Positions 8,308 through 17,570 are shown, counted from the stretch's first letter. The stretch is 64,000 nucleotides of DNA from Mycolicibacterium hodleri (GCF_025822245.1 NZ_JACKTL010000073.1:219334-283333), one strand, 5' to 3'. A program made the numbers and translations. The notes: generated from the sequence alone by a model not told the origin.

Positions 8308-9084
8308 ATGCCGACCGACGAGTTGCTCGCACCGATGACCCAGGCTGTCGAATCGGTGGCGGCCACGCTGCTTCGCGCGGTGCTCCCGCCCCCATCCCGC
8401 ACGTGGGCAGAATTCTCCGCGGCCTTCGATGGCATCGATTGCCCCGCAACGGATCAGCTACGCACCATGCTCGATTCGGCCGTGCCGGGTGTGGCTTGGT
8501 TGGGTGACCCCGCGGCCGCCGATGCCGAAGGATGGTTCGCCGACGTGACCGACGGTGCCGTCCAATATTTACAGGGGCTTCCGCATTGGTGCGTCACGCT
8601 GTCCTACGTCCGTGGCGGTCGCGCCGAGGCGACCGTCATCCACAGCGCCACCCGCGCCGAGACCTATGTGGCGACCCGCGGCGGCGGTGCCCGGCTCAAC
8701 GGCCAGTCGATCCAGCCGTCGCAGAAATCCGACCTCGGGGTGTGCATCGCGGCCACCAATCAGCCACCGTTCATCAATCGTCAGCCCGCGGCGATCACCG
8801 AGGCCGCCCGCTCGCTGGCCAAGATGTTGCCGATCGTGGGAGCAGTCCGCAACTTCGGTCCGACGTCGTTGCAGATCGCCGACACTGCAGCGGGCCGGGT
8901 CGACATCTTCTGGGAGTACGGACGCGACGAGGAGAATCTCTTGGGGGCAGAGCTGATTGCCCAGGAGGCGGGCCTGGCCGTCAGCGACGCCCACGGTGAG
9001 GCGTGGACCGCCAACTCCGCCAGTTTCCTAGCAGTCCCAAAGCCGTTGCGCGACGACGTCATCACAGCGCTGGCCGCCGCATGA
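8308..9084 (+). CDS. Divergent inositol-monophosphatase-family protein
   Basis: The 258-residue product aligns by pattern with the IMPase/FBPase superfamily. VTDGAVQYLQGLPHWCVTLSYV occupies the place of the DPIDGTxNFxxGxPxWxVS block, and WEYGRDEENLLGAELIAQEAG that of WDxAAGxxLxxEAG. The first Asp-Pro and the Trp-Asp metal-binding residues are altered, so the classical Mg site is incomplete and phosphatase activity is doubtful. It ends in ATGA overlap with the NTF2-like gene at 9081, indicating co-translation. Confidence 0.75.
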   Translation: MPTDELLAPMTQAVESVAATLLRAVLPPPSRTWAEFSAAFDGIDCPATDQLRTMLDSAVPGVAWLGDPAAADAEGWFADVTDGAVQYLQGLPHWCVTLSYVRGGRAEATVIHSATRAETYVATRGGGARLNGQSIQPSQKSDLGVCIAATNQPPFINRQPAAITEAARSLAKMLPIVGAVRNFGPTSLQIADTAAGRVDIFWEYGRDEENLLGAELIAQEAGLAVSDAHGEAWTANSASFLAVPKPLRDDVITALAAA

Positions 9085-9569
9085 CTTCTCAGCCGCCACT
9101 TACGGCTCGCGACGAGGCCCTCGACATGCCGTCCCGCTGGGTCCACGCGCTCGACCACCGGCGCTGGCCTGAACTGCGCGCCTTGATGACCGAGGACTTC
9201 AGTTATCGATACGCCGACGGGGCACACCCCGAGCAGACCTGGTTCAGCGGGGCCGAGGAGTCTGTCCGCCGGCTACAAGACATCGCCGACGGCGTCCTTG
9301 CGGTGCAGCACTATCTGGCCAATCCCCTAGTCGCGATCGCCGAGGACACCGCCTCGGTATCGGTATATGACCTGGCGTTCATCGCGCCGCGCGGCATCGC
9401 CGAGGGAGAACTGGTGCGGACCGTGGGTGGCGTCTGGACCTTCGGCTTGCGACGAGTGCAGGACCGTTGGCTCATCGAGTCGCTGCTGTCCGAGCAAGCC
9501 ATTCAGAGCCCTTGGATCAATGATTTGAGCAGCTATCCGCCCCGGGGGCCGCACACGGGCGAGGAGTGA
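9081..9569 (+). CDS. SnoaL/NTF2-like protein
   Basis: The 162-residue product has the NTF2-like cone-fold pattern: an N-terminal helix (SRWVHALDHRRWPELRALMTEDFSY), central strands (QHYLANPLVAIAEDTASVSVYDL) and a C-terminal strand ending RWLIESLLSEQA. Members include polyketide cyclases, dehydratases and hydroxylase small subunits. Its start overlaps the IMPase-like stop by 4 bases, so the two products likely serve one pathway, which I cannot name. Confidence 0.78.
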   Translation: MTSQPPLTARDEALDMPSRWVHALDHRRWPELRALMTEDFSYRYADGAHPEQTWFSGAEESVRRLQDIADGVLAVQHYLANPLVAIAEDTASVSVYDLAFIAPRGIAEGELVRTVGGVWTFGLRRVQDRWLIESLLSEQAIQSPWINDLSSYPPRGPHTGEE

Positions 9570-9605
9570 GCGCGCGCACGATTCCCGGCGACGTGTGTGA
9601 ACTGT

Positions 9606-10580
9606 TCACCGTCGTCGACGGGCGGTGGCTTCCCGCCGGAAGGCTCCCGGGGAGCATCCCACCTCACGCTTGAATGCCTTGCTGAAGGCGAACTCTGACC
9701 TGTATGCGGTCCGCGACGCGACGGCCGACAGCGGCATGTCGGACTCGCTGAGATGTTGCTTGGCCAAGTTCATGCGCCACCACGTCAGGTACGCCATCGG
9801 AGGCTGCCCGACGGCGGCGGTGAAGCGTCGCGCGAATGTCGCGCGGGACAGGCCCGACGCTCGGGCCAGTGTGCTGACGGTCCAGTCGATCTCCGGTGTG
9901 TTCTGCATGTTGTGCAGCGCCGTGCTCAACGCCGGGTCTCGGATCGCCGCCGCCCACCCCATGCCGGGGTCGGCGGCGTCGAAGGCTGCCCGGATGACAT
10001 AGGTCAGCAGCAGATCCAACAGTGCGGGCATCGCGGCCGACGACCCCGGTTCATGGTTGTCATGCTCTGCGCCAAGGAGATTGACGATGTCGAGGATGGG
10101 GTCGTCGGCCTGTGTTCGATTCGGCAATACGATGACCTCGGGCAGGCTCTCGATGAGGGGGTGCATGCGCTGACGTTGAAGGTAGTAACTGCCCCCCATG
10201 AGCACCGTGAGCGGCAAGGTCGGCGAGGCCTCGGCGTCGGCGTGGTCGGGGAACCAGAAGTCATTCTCATCGGGTGGAACATCGCGCAGCGGACTGAGGG
10301 GCGAGTCGGAGACCCCGTGGGCGATCGTTCGCGAGATGAACGCGACATCACCGGCCTCGAGTTGGACGGGGTCGCGGCCGTCAGGACGCAGCCAACAGTT
10401 GCCCTGCAGCACGACGTGGATGTTGAAGCCCGCCCCGCGGGAGGGATCCCAGCGCAACCCCCAGTTCCCGTAGAGGTACGCCCGTGCGGATCGGGGCTGG
10501 CCGATGCGAAGAGCCCTGATCGCATCGCCGACGAGATCCACGTTGGCGATTCTAGCCCCGTAGATGAGCGGAATGGACAT
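9606..10580 (-). CDS. AraC-family transcriptional regulator with cupin sensor domain
   Basis: The 324-residue product has an N-terminal cupin-type ligand domain (GFNIHVVLQGNCWLRPDGRDPVQLEAGDVAFI region) and a C-terminal double HTH (WTVSTLARASGLSRATFARRF, then AVASRTAYRSEFAFSKAFKREVG). This is the AraC/cupin_6 architecture. It is divergent from the ABM/SnoaL/LLM operon (10677-12260), and a 6+6 inverted repeat lies in the 96-bp gap, so regulation of that operon is likely. Confidence 0.88.
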   Translation of the reverse strand: MSIPLIYGARIANVDLVGDAIRALRIGQPRSARAYLYGNWGLRWDPSRGAGFNIHVVLQGNCWLRPDGRDPVQLEAGDVAFISRTIAHGVSDSPLSPLRDVPPDENDFWFPDHADAEASPTLPLTVLMGGSYYLQRQRMHPLIESLPEVIVLPNRTQADDPILDIVNLLGAEHDNHEPGSSAAMPALLDLLLTYVIRAAFDAADPGMGWAAAIRDPALSTALHNMQNTPEIDWTVSTLARASGLSRATFARRFTAAVGQPPMAYLTWWRMNLAKQHLSESDMPLSAVASRTAYRSEFAFSKAFKREVGCSPGAFRREATARRRR

Positions 10581-10593
10581 CTAGCGGCGACTC

Positions 10594-10612
10594 TGAGACA
10601 TGGATCGTCTCA
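10594..10612. promoter_or_regulatory. Inverted repeat in the AraC/operon divergent promoter region
   Basis: TGAGAC and GTCTCA are complementary arms around a 7-base spacer (ATGGATC), 14 bases upstream of the AraC start. It could bind the divergent regulator, although AraC proteins often prefer direct repeats. Function inferred from position only. Confidence 0.35.
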
Positions 10613-10676
10613 CCCCATCGCCATAGCGTCGAAGTATCCGTTCACGACCGCAAACCATCGAGAAAGGGCTCCCGTC

Positions 10677-10994
10677 ATGAGCACAGTTGTCATCACCGAA
10701 CTGCTCGCCGAACCGGGTCGCGGAACCGACGTTGCAGATCTGCTACTCGATCTCCTCGGAGAGACTCTCAAGCACGACGGATGCGAGAACATCCGCGTGA
10801 TCAGAGACCAGGACGATCCTGATCACGTCGCCGGACTCACCCAGTGGACCGAACGACACCACTACACCGACTATCTGCAATGGCGGACCGAGACCGGCTA
10901 CACGGACACCTTCGAATCAATGCTCACCCAGCCGTTGGTCCTGCACTACTACGACGAGCTTCACTCCAGCGACGGCGCGGCTCGAGCAGCCTGA
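10677..10994 (+). CDS. Antibiotic biosynthesis monooxygenase (ABM)-like protein
   Basis: The 105-residue product has a single dimeric alpha/beta-barrel ABM-type domain: VVITELLAEPGRGTDVADLLL, then HDGCENIRVIRDQDDP and HYTDYLQWRTETG. Such proteins are cofactor-free quinol oxygenases or haem-degrading relatives. A strong ribosome-binding site (AGAAAGG) lies 9 bases before the ATG. It is the first gene of a three-gene operon with an NTF2-like protein and an F420-type oxidoreductase, divergent from an AraC regulator. Confidence 0.75.
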   Translation: MSTVVITELLAEPGRGTDVADLLLDLLGETLKHDGCENIRVIRDQDDPDHVAGLTQWTERHHYTDYLQWRTETGYTDTFESMLTQPLVLHYYDELHSSDGAARAA

Positions 10995-11016
10995 TCCAGA
11001 CGAAAGGGGAGAACCC

Positions 11017-11352
11017 ATGACTACCACCACATCTGCGCCCGTCGATTCCTTCTTCCGCGCGACCAACGCGCATGACTCGGCAGCATTGCTCGCCACCTTC
11101 GCCCAGGACGCCGTGCTTTACAACGCCGACGAAGGCACCTACCGCGGACATCAGGACATCAAGGTCTGGGACGACAAGGAATTCGTCGGAGCGCAGTGCA
11201 CTGTCGCGGTCCAGGACACGATCACCACCGGAAAGGGCGAGATCATCGTTACCGGTGACACGCGGGGCACCTTCCCCGGCGGGCAGATCATTCTCTACTT
11301 CCTCTTCACCGTGGAAGACGACCTGATCACCGCCCTCACAATTCACCACTGA
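11017..11352 (+). CDS. Small SnoaL/NTF2-like protein
   Basis: The 111-residue product starts MTTTTSAPVDSFFRATNAHD and carries DAVLYNADEGTYRGHQDIKVW, the pattern of SnoaL-like domains (FxxAxxxxDxxAL...DAVxxDEGxxxxGxxxIxxW). It ends ITALTIHH. AAAGGGGAGA precedes the ATG at good spacing. As the middle gene of the ABM/SnoaL/LLM operon it probably acts on a small aromatic or polyketide-like metabolite; the substrate is not visible. Confidence 0.78.
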   Translation: MTTTTSAPVDSFFRATNAHDSAALLATFAQDAVLYNADEGTYRGHQDIKVWDDKEFVGAQCTVAVQDTITTGKGEIIVTGDTRGTFPGGQIILYFLFTVEDDLITALTIHH

Positions 11353-11372
11353 CCACCTCCGGGAGATTACTC

Positions 11373-12260
11373 GTGTACGAGCAGTACGGCACCTACGGCG
11401 CCTGGTTGAATCCGTCCCTCGGCGATGCCGACCGCATCGACTGCGCACCCGAACTGGAAGACCTTGGCTTTCAAACCATCTGGATGGGCATCGGGCCAGA
11501 TCCCGTCGGCGAGATGAAGCTCGTGGAACAGACGTTGGCGGAGACGCGCACTGCCACCGTTGCCACCGCCATCATCAACATGTGGCAGGACACACCCGAA
11601 AGCGTTGCGCACCAATACCACCGGATAGTCGATCGATTCGGGCCGCGGCTACTGCTCGGCCTGGGACTGGGACATCCCGAAAGCCGATCCTCCTATGACC
11701 GGCCCTATCACCGGATGGTCAGCTACCTCGACGCGTTGCGCAGCAGTGAGGTGCCTGACGAAGCCGTGGTGATCGGCGCTCTCGGGCCCAAGACGCTGCG
11801 GTTGGCCGGTGAACGCACCCTCGGCGCCCATCCCTACTTGACGGTCCCTGAACACACGCGCTACGCGCGAGAGGTCATGGGCGCCAACGCCTTCCTAGCG
11901 CCCGAACACAAAGTGGTCCTCACCGAAGACCCCGCAGAGGCTCGCACCATCGGGCGTCCCGCAGTGCAGTTCCCCTACCTTGGGCTGCGGAACTACACCA
12001 GCAATCTCGTCCGGCACGGCTTCACAGACCGCGACGTCGCGGGCTCGGGCAGCGATCGCCTGATCGACGCCCTCGTTCTTCGCGGATCCCCGCACGCCAT
12101 CTATCGGCGGCTCGACGAACACCTCGACAACGGTGCCAACCACGTCGGCATTCAAGTACTCACCGCCAAATCCGACCGATCACCCATGCCCGCATACAGG
12201 GCGTTGGCGCCCAATCGACCGCCCCGCGGCGAGGTTCACCATCGCGCCGCCGACAAGTGA
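11373..12260 (+). CDS. LLM-class F420-dependent oxidoreductase
   Basis: The 295-residue luciferase-like monooxygenase-fold protein starts at GTG 11373 after GGGAGA. The LLM features are visible: a DLGFQTIWMGIGPDPVGEM opening, RFGPRLLLGLGLGHPE (barrel strand with the GLGxGxxE motif) and a C-terminal HVGIQVLT strand. The sequence style matches the mycobacterial TIGR03620-like F420 group. It is the last gene of the operon regulated opposite the AraC gene and ends 226 bases before the convergent ligD end. Confidence 0.85.
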   Translation: MYEQYGTYGAWLNPSLGDADRIDCAPELEDLGFQTIWMGIGPDPVGEMKLVEQTLAETRTATVATAIINMWQDTPESVAHQYHRIVDRFGPRLLLGLGLGHPESRSSYDRPYHRMVSYLDALRSSEVPDEAVVIGALGPKTLRLAGERTLGAHPYLTVPEHTRYAREVMGANAFLAPEHKVVLTEDPAEARTIGRPAVQFPYLGLRNYTSNLVRHGFTDRDVAGSGSDRLIDALVLRGSPHAIYRRLDEHLDNGANHVGIQVLTAKSDRSPMPAYRALAPNRPPRGEVHHRAADK

Positions 12261-12340
12261 GACCTCGGGAGCGGTGACCCACACGTTGGTGTTCTCAGAC
12301 GGAGTCGACGGCGGCGACCCGTTTCGGTCCGGACCGGTAA

Positions 12341-12359
12341 ACGCCCCGTCAAGGGGCGT
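12341..12359. terminator. GC-rich hairpin between convergent genes
   Basis: ACGCCCC and GGGGCGT pair with a 5-base loop between the LLM gene and ligD ends. There is no T tract, so this would be a weak or factor-assisted terminator serving either strand. A 12-bp palindrome CGGTCCGGACCG lies just upstream at 12325-12336. The rest of the 226-bp gap (12261-12486) shows no gene. Confidence 0.45.
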
Positions 12360-12486
12360 CACGTCGGCAGCCAAGACCAGGCGCGCAGAACCGGGTAGGT
12401 CGCTCATCACCCGTCCGTTGTCAGATCTCGACCTGCCGATTGAACCCTCCCGCTTCTACCGTGCGAAGTGATCGGCCTGCGACTAT

Positions 12487-14760
12487 CTACTGCAGCGATT
12501 CCCACACCACCTCGTCCGGACTCTTGTCCGGCCGCAGGCCGCGCCAGCTGGGTTGCCGGAGTCGACCGTCAGACGTGCGCTCGCTGTACCGCACCTCCCC
12601 CACCAGCGTGGGTTCGACGAACGTCACGCCCTTGGCATCTGGACCGGAAAGCGTTGCGGTGAACGGTGATTCGTCGGTGTGTAGCGGAGCCAGCATCTCC
12701 TTGAGCGTCGCCAGGTCCTTGTCGGTGAACCCGGTGCCGACCCGGCCGGCGAAGACCAGGCCGTCCTCCTCGGGCACACCGATCATCAGCGCGCCGATCC
12801 CGCTGGTGCGGCCGCCCTCGCCCGCTCTCCAGCCGCCGATCACCACCTCCTGGGTCAGCCACAGCTTGTCCTTGATCCACGACTGCGACCGCCTGCCGGG
12901 CTGATACGTGGAGTCCCGCTTCTTCGCGATGACGCCCTCCCAGCGCTTGGCACGCGCGTGCTCGAGCGCCTCTGGTCCGTCACCGCTCAGCTGTTCGGGC
13001 ACGATGAGTCCGCCGCCCTTGGCCAGGGTCTCGAGCAGCTTGCGCCGGTCGGAGTACTTGGCGCGCAACAGCGATCGGCCGTCGAGTTGCAGAATGTCGA
13101 AGGCCCAGAACTCGATTCGCGTCGAGCGGGCTCGGTTTTGCATCAGACCAAAGTTGGGCACCCCGGCCTCGTCGAGCGCGACGACCTCGCCGTCCAGGAT
13201 GACGTGGTGCTCGGCCAGGTCGGCCGCCAGCGCCTTGAGTTGCGGATATTCACCGGTGACGTCGCGACCGCTGCGCGAGTGCAGCCGCAGCGCGCCGTGG
13301 TCGGCGTCGACCAGCAGTCGGTACCCGTCCCACTTGCCCTCGAACGCCCACACCACCTTCGTCAGCCTCGACACCGAACCGTGCGTGGCGAGCATGGGTT
13401 TGACGTCCTCGGGTGTCGGCTCGGGCTGCTCCTTCATCCGGTGCGCCAGCCAGTTCTTGCCGCCGGTCTGGATCAGCGCGTATCGCCCCGAGACCTTGCC
13501 GCCGTGCAGCGTGACGATGACCTCGCCGCCCTTGTCGGGTCCGTCCGGTGGGTTGTCCCGGAACTTCTCGGCCTCGTAGGTACCGGAGTCCCAGACGATG
13601 ACCTCGCCACCGCCGTACTCGCCCTTGGGAATCGAGCCCTCGAAGGTGGCGTACTCCAGCGGATGATCCTCGGTGTGCACCGCCAGATGGTTGACCGAGG
13701 TCTTCTCGGGCAGGTTCTTGGGCACCGCCCAGGACACCAGCACCCCGTTGCGTTCGAGCCGAAAGTCGTAGTGCAACCGTCGCGCGTGATGCTCCTGGAT
13801 CACGAACGTGTCGTCGTTGCCGACCGTCGGCGACGTCTGCGGCACCGGTTCTCGGGTCTTGCCCGCGTCGCGCATGCTGCGGTAGGTCGTCAGCTTGTCG
13901 GCCAGCGGAACCAGGTCGTCCAGCGGTTCGAGCAGATCGCCTTGGGCGGCAACGCGTTCCAGGACCTCTTCGAAGCGCAGGTGCCGCAGGTCGGGATCGT
14001 CGATCTCGTCCCACGTGCGCGGCGCGGCGACGGTGGGCTCGTCCCTGCCCCGCATCGAGTACGGCGCGATCGTGGTCTTGGCGGCGCTGTTCTGGCTCCA
14101 GTCGACGAACACCTTGCCGGTGCGCAAGCTCTTGGTCATCGTCGCGGTGACCTGCTTGGGCATGGTCTTCTCGAGCTGCTGGGCTATTCGCTTGGCCAGT
14201 ACCGACGCGCCGGAGCTGCTGATCGGTTCCTGCAGTGGGACGTAGAGGTGCAGGCCCTTGCTGCCGCTGGTCAACGGGAAGGTGGTCAGGCCGATGTCGG
14301 TGATCAGTCCCCTTACCTCGCGCGCGACGTCGCACAGTTGGCGAAAGGTGACGTCCTCGCCGGGGTCGAGGTCGAAGACGATCCGCGTCGCCGGACCGGG
14401 CTGCGTTCCCACGAACCTCCACTGCGGCACGTGCACCTCCAGGGAGGCCTGCTGCGCGAGCCAGGCCAGCCCCTCGCGGGTGTCGACGATCGGGTAGGTG
14501 GTGCTGCCCGACTTGTGGACGACGGTGCCGCGCTCGAGCCACTCCGGGGCCGACGACGCCAGCTGCTTTTCGAAGAATTCCAACTCCCCCACGCCGTTGG
14601 GCCAGCGCTTGCGCGTGACGGGCCGACCCGCGATGTGCGGCACCATGACGTCGGCGATCGCGACGTAGTACTCGAAGATCTCCGCCTTCGTCGTGCCCGT
14701 GGCCGGATACAGCACCTTGTCGGGGTTGGTCAGCTTCACCCGCCCGCAGCGCTCCATCAC
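12487..14760 (-). CDS. ligD: Multifunctional non-homologous end-joining DNA ligase D
   Basis: LigD works with Ku in bacterial NHEJ, filling, trimming and sealing double-strand breaks. The 757-residue product has the mycobacterial order: polymerase/primase domain (about 1-290, KLTNPDKVLYPATG and IVFDLDPGEDV), 3'-phosphoesterase domain (about 310-430, FVIQEHHARRLHYDFRLE) and ATP-dependent ligase domain (about 450-757). The ligase nucleophile is Lys476 in EGKWDGYR. It lies about 9.6 kb from ku, the intervening DNA being a polyol catabolic locus. There is no sign of truncation. Confidence 0.96.
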   Translation of the reverse strand: MMERCGRVKLTNPDKVLYPATGTTKAEIFEYYVAIADVMVPHIAGRPVTRKRWPNGVGELEFFEKQLASSAPEWLERGTVVHKSGSTTYPIVDTREGLAWLAQQASLEVHVPQWRFVGTQPGPATRIVFDLDPGEDVTFRQLCDVAREVRGLITDIGLTTFPLTSGSKGLHLYVPLQEPISSSGASVLAKRIAQQLEKTMPKQVTATMTKSLRTGKVFVDWSQNSAAKTTIAPYSMRGRDEPTVAAPRTWDEIDDPDLRHLRFEEVLERVAAQGDLLEPLDDLVPLADKLTTYRSMRDAGKTREPVPQTSPTVGNDDTFVIQEHHARRLHYDFRLERNGVLVSWAVPKNLPEKTSVNHLAVHTEDHPLEYATFEGSIPKGEYGGGEVIVWDSGTYEAEKFRDNPPDGPDKGGEVIVTLHGGKVSGRYALIQTGGKNWLAHRMKEQPEPTPEDVKPMLATHGSVSRLTKVVWAFEGKWDGYRLLVDADHGALRLHSRSGRDVTGEYPQLKALAADLAEHHVILDGEVVALDEAGVPNFGLMQNRARSTRIEFWAFDILQLDGRSLLRAKYSDRRKLLETLAKGGGLIVPEQLSGDGPEALEHARAKRWEGVIAKKRDSTYQPGRRSQSWIKDKLWLTQEVVIGGWRAGEGGRTSGIGALMIGVPEEDGLVFAGRVGTGFTDKDLATLKEMLAPLHTDESPFTATLSGPDAKGVTFVEPTLVGEVRYSERTSDGRLRQPSWRGLRPDKSPDEVVWESLQ

Positions 14761-14805
14761 GTGACCGTATTACCCGCGACTGCCCGCGGGTGAACTTCCG
14801 CCCGG

Positions 14806-15065
14806 CTATGCCACGTTGGGTTCCGGGCCGCCGGGCCGACGGTCGTCCGCGGTGCTCGGGAACTCGAGGGCGTCCTCCTCCGGTGGCCGATGCAGCCGCT
14901 CCGGGCGGTGATGGTCGTCGACCCGCGCCTGGCCGGTGTCCAAGGCTGGCGGTGGCAGCCCGGTTTGGTGCAGCCGCCGTCGCGGGCGATCAGCATGATC
15001 CGTTGAGCGGTCGTGGCGACACGACGGGCCCGGAACAGGTTCAGGGCTGAGCCGGTGAGGCCCAC
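14806..15065 (-). pseudogene. Remnant of a 13E12-type DUF222/HNH repeat protein
   Basis: The minus strand carries SALNLFRARRVATTAQRI and MLIARDGGCTKPGC, the hallmark block before the HNH nuclease of the mycobacterial 13E12 (DUF222) repeat family. After CTKPGC the frame needs shifting, the HNH residues are not intact, and no start or full N-terminal DUF222 domain is present. The remnant follows the ligD start with no known role. Bases 15066-15202 add only degenerate sequence of the same kind. Confidence 0.65.
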
Positions 15066-15202
15066 GGCGTGGGCGATCTACGAGGCGATCTTCGCCAAGT
15101 GGGCAGAACCAGGAATGTGCAACCCGGATGACGAACATCCCTGTCTGACAGGCACTCCGACGCAGCAACGAATCGACGGCGATCGTAAGAAGACGTTGAG
15201 AA

Positions 15203-16468
15203 CTAGTCGTCCATCTCCAGCACCGCAAACGGCGCCGTCGGCACCTCGGCGACGGACATCTTCGCCGCGGAATCGGTGGGGATGACGTCACCGGCCAACG
15301 CCGCGAGCGCCTTGTTGGTGCCGACGTCGCGACCCGCCCTCTCGCTCAACAACCACCGCACCTCGAGCAGGTCGCAGTACGCCTGGATCGCGGTACCGCG
15401 ATGGCCGACGACCTCGTGCGCCAACTGCTCGTACGGAGTCAGGATCTCGATCACCCAGAGGCGCGCGGCCGTCGTCTCGTCCACGTCGTGACCCGCCTCC
15501 CGGGCCAACTGCGCCTGGTATGCGTGCAGGTCGCCCAGCAGGATCGCCGCCTGGCCCTCGCCGACGTCCAGACCGGTGAGCTCCCGAAGGTGCTGAGCGT
15601 GATACCTCCGGTCGCCGACCGCCACGCGCACCCGCATGCGGCTCGGGTCCGATTCGTCTGGCTGCAAGGACAATTCGTCGACGGCGAAGCCGAGGTCGTT
15701 GAGACGGCGGATCGTGCCCTCGACGCGGTACCGGTCGGCGAAGCCGAACACCGGTTCGGCGTGCAGCAGGTCCCACAGCGTGTCGTACCGCACCTGGACC
15801 TGTTCGGCCTCCGCGATCAGCGTCTGATGCATCTCCTCGGGAAGTCCCAACCGCTCGGCCAGGTCGACGAGACCCTCCGCCACGTTCTCCACCAGGATCT
15901 CGAGATCGTGCCGACGCTGGCCACGGCTCAACCGCGGGTGCACCTCGGAGGTCTCGGCGTCGACCAGCCACGCCTGGAGGAGCTGGCCGTCGCGCGAGAA
16001 CAACGTGTTCGCCAACGAGCAGTCACCCCAGAACACCCCGTGCCGGTGCAGTTCGACGAGCAACCCCGCCATTGCGTCCAGAAGCCGGGCCCGGTGCCTC
16101 GGCTGGTCCGGCGGCAACCGCATGAACAGTCGGCGGTACTGCCAGGACCCTTCGAGATACCGGGTCACCAGGATGGCGGTCTCGAACTCCGGCTGCAGCA
16201 CCAGCCCCGCCGGATGCACTGCGGGCAGGCCCATCTCCTCGAGCCGACGCAGGACGTCGTACTCCTTGATCGCGATCCGCGGCGGCATGTCCTTGACCGC
16301 CCAGAGTTGGCCGTCGGCGTCGACGAACTTCACCAGGTGGCGACTCATCCCCACTGCGATGTCGCGCAGCGGCACCTCGGGCACCACCCACTCCGAAAGT
16401 GGCCTGTCCCAGGGCAGCCCGAGAAGATCCGGGGTTGGTGCGCGGAGCCGCAACTCCGGCGCGCGCAT
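15203..16468 (-). CDS. DUF4032 protein with kinase-like fold
   Basis: The 421-residue protein has a lipopolysaccharide-kinase/RIO-like core. WAVKDMPPRIAIKEYDVL supplies the Lys/Glu pair, HGVFWGDCSLANTLF the catalytic-loop-like segment and AWLVDAETSE the DFG-like position. The C-terminal half is the DUF4032 region. It may be an atypical kinase, but no substrate is known to me. The ATG at 16468 overlaps the TGA of the ABC ATPase gene (ATGA on the minus strand), so it belongs to the polyol transport operon as its last cistron. A longer start at 16576 would overlap the ATPase gene by 109 bases and is rejected. Confidence 0.8.
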   Translation of the reverse strand: MRAPELRLRAPTPDLLGLPWDRPLSEWVVPEVPLRDIAVGMSRHLVKFVDADGQLWAVKDMPPRIAIKEYDVLRRLEEMGLPAVHPAGLVLQPEFETAILVTRYLEGSWQYRRLFMRLPPDQPRHRARLLDAMAGLLVELHRHGVFWGDCSLANTLFSRDGQLLQAWLVDAETSEVHPRLSRGQRRHDLEILVENVAEGLVDLAERLGLPEEMHQTLIAEAEQVQVRYDTLWDLLHAEPVFGFADRYRVEGTIRRLNDLGFAVDELSLQPDESDPSRMRVRVAVGDRRYHAQHLRELTGLDVGEGQAAILLGDLHAYQAQLAREAGHDVDETTAARLWVIEILTPYEQLAHEVVGHRGTAIQAYCDLLEVRWLLSERAGRDVGTNKALAALAGDVIPTDSAAKMSVAEVPTAPFAVLEMDD

Positions 16469-17556
16469 CAGTTCAGACGTTCGCCCGAGGTCGGGTGGAA
16501 CAGGTGAACTGCTCCCTCCGGATGCCTGCGCAGCCGCACCGTGTCGGCCAACCGCGGTGCCGTGCGCGGATTGCACCGCGCGACCAACTCGACACCGTCG
16601 CTGCCCGAACCGGCATGCGCGTAGATGTACGCCTCGGCGCCCAGGTCCTCGACCAGGTCGACGACCACCTCGACGCCACCGGTGTCGGTGACCTCGAGCT
16701 GCTCGGGCCGAACGCCGACGGTGACCTCCGAAAGGCCTGCCGCACTGATCTTCGCCAGGTCGTCGCGCTCCAGCTCGAACGTCGAATCACCGAGCTTCAC
16801 CCCGTCGGACGTGACGGAGGCGGAGAACAGATTCATCGCGGGCGAGCCGATGAAGCCCGCGACGAAGGCGTTCGCCGGACGATCGTAAAGCTCGTTGGGA
16901 GAGGCGAATTGCTGCAACTTGCCAAAGCGAAGCACGGCCACCCGGTCACCCATCGTCATCGCCTCGACCTGATCGTGCGTGACGTAGACGGTCGTGGTGC
17001 CGAGTCGGCGTTGCAGCGCCGCGATCTGCGTACGGGTCTGCACCCGCAACTTGGCGTCGAGGTTGGACAGGGGCTCGTCCATGCAGAACACCTGCGGCTC
17101 GCGCACGATGGCGCGGCCCATCGCGACGCGCTGACGCTGACCACCGGACAGTTTGGCGGGCTTGCGATCCAGGTGCTCGGTCAGGTCGAGGACCTTGGCG
17201 GCCTCCTCGACCTTCTTGCGCCGCTCCTCGGCCGAGACGCCACGAAGCTTGAGCGCGAAGCCCATGTTCTCGGCGACGGTCTTGTTGGGGTAGAGCGCGT
17301 AGTTCTGGAACACCATCGCGATGTCGCGGTCCTTGGACGGCACGCCCGTCATGTCCTTGCCACCGATCTCGATGCTGCCCTCGTCGATGTCCTCGAGCCC
17401 GGCGAGCATGCGCAGCGCGGTGCTCTTGCCGGAACCGGACGGCCCGACCAGGACGACGAACTCACCGTCCTGGATGTCGAGGTTGAGGTTGTCGACCGCG
17501 AGCTTGTCGGATCCCTCGTAGATGCAGGACGCGTTCTTGTAAGTGATTGCAGCCAT
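16468..17556 (-). CDS. Sugar/polyol ABC transporter ATP-binding protein (UgpC/SmoK type)
   Basis: The 362-residue ATPase energises carbohydrate import. Walker A is GPSGSGKST, the signature LSGGQRQRVAMGRA, Walker B VFCMDEPLSNLD, and the switch His is in YVTHDQ. The C-terminal third is a TOBE/MalK-like regulatory domain (VGVRPEQLEV). It lies downstream of two permeases and a lipoprotein and is 14 bases from the permease gene. Given the divergent mannitol dehydrogenase and kinase, polyol import is the best guess. Confidence 0.92.
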   Translation of the reverse strand: MAAITYKNASCIYEGSDKLAVDNLNLDIQDGEFVVLVGPSGSGKSTALRMLAGLEDIDEGSIEIGGKDMTGVPSKDRDIAMVFQNYALYPNKTVAENMGFALKLRGVSAEERRKKVEEAAKVLDLTEHLDRKPAKLSGGQRQRVAMGRAIVREPQVFCMDEPLSNLDAKLRVQTRTQIAALQRRLGTTTVYVTHDQVEAMTMGDRVAVLRFGKLQQFASPNELYDRPANAFVAGFIGSPAMNLFSASVTSDGVKLGDSTFELERDDLAKISAAGLSEVTVGVRPEQLEVTDTGGVEVVVDLVEDLGAEAYIYAHAGSGSDGVELVARCNPRTAPRLADTVRLRRHPEGAVHLFHPTSGERLN

Positions 17557-17570
17557 TGTGTTTTACTCCT

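Noticed and set aside
12958..14793. 611-codon plus-strand frame opposite ligD
   Set aside because: It is a high-GC shadow of ligD, which has complete catalytic motifs in the other direction; the shadow has none.
16469..16576. N-terminal extension of the DUF4032 protein
   Set aside because: The extra 36 residues lie within the ABC ATPase gene and are low-complexity; ATG 16468 gives the usual coupled start.
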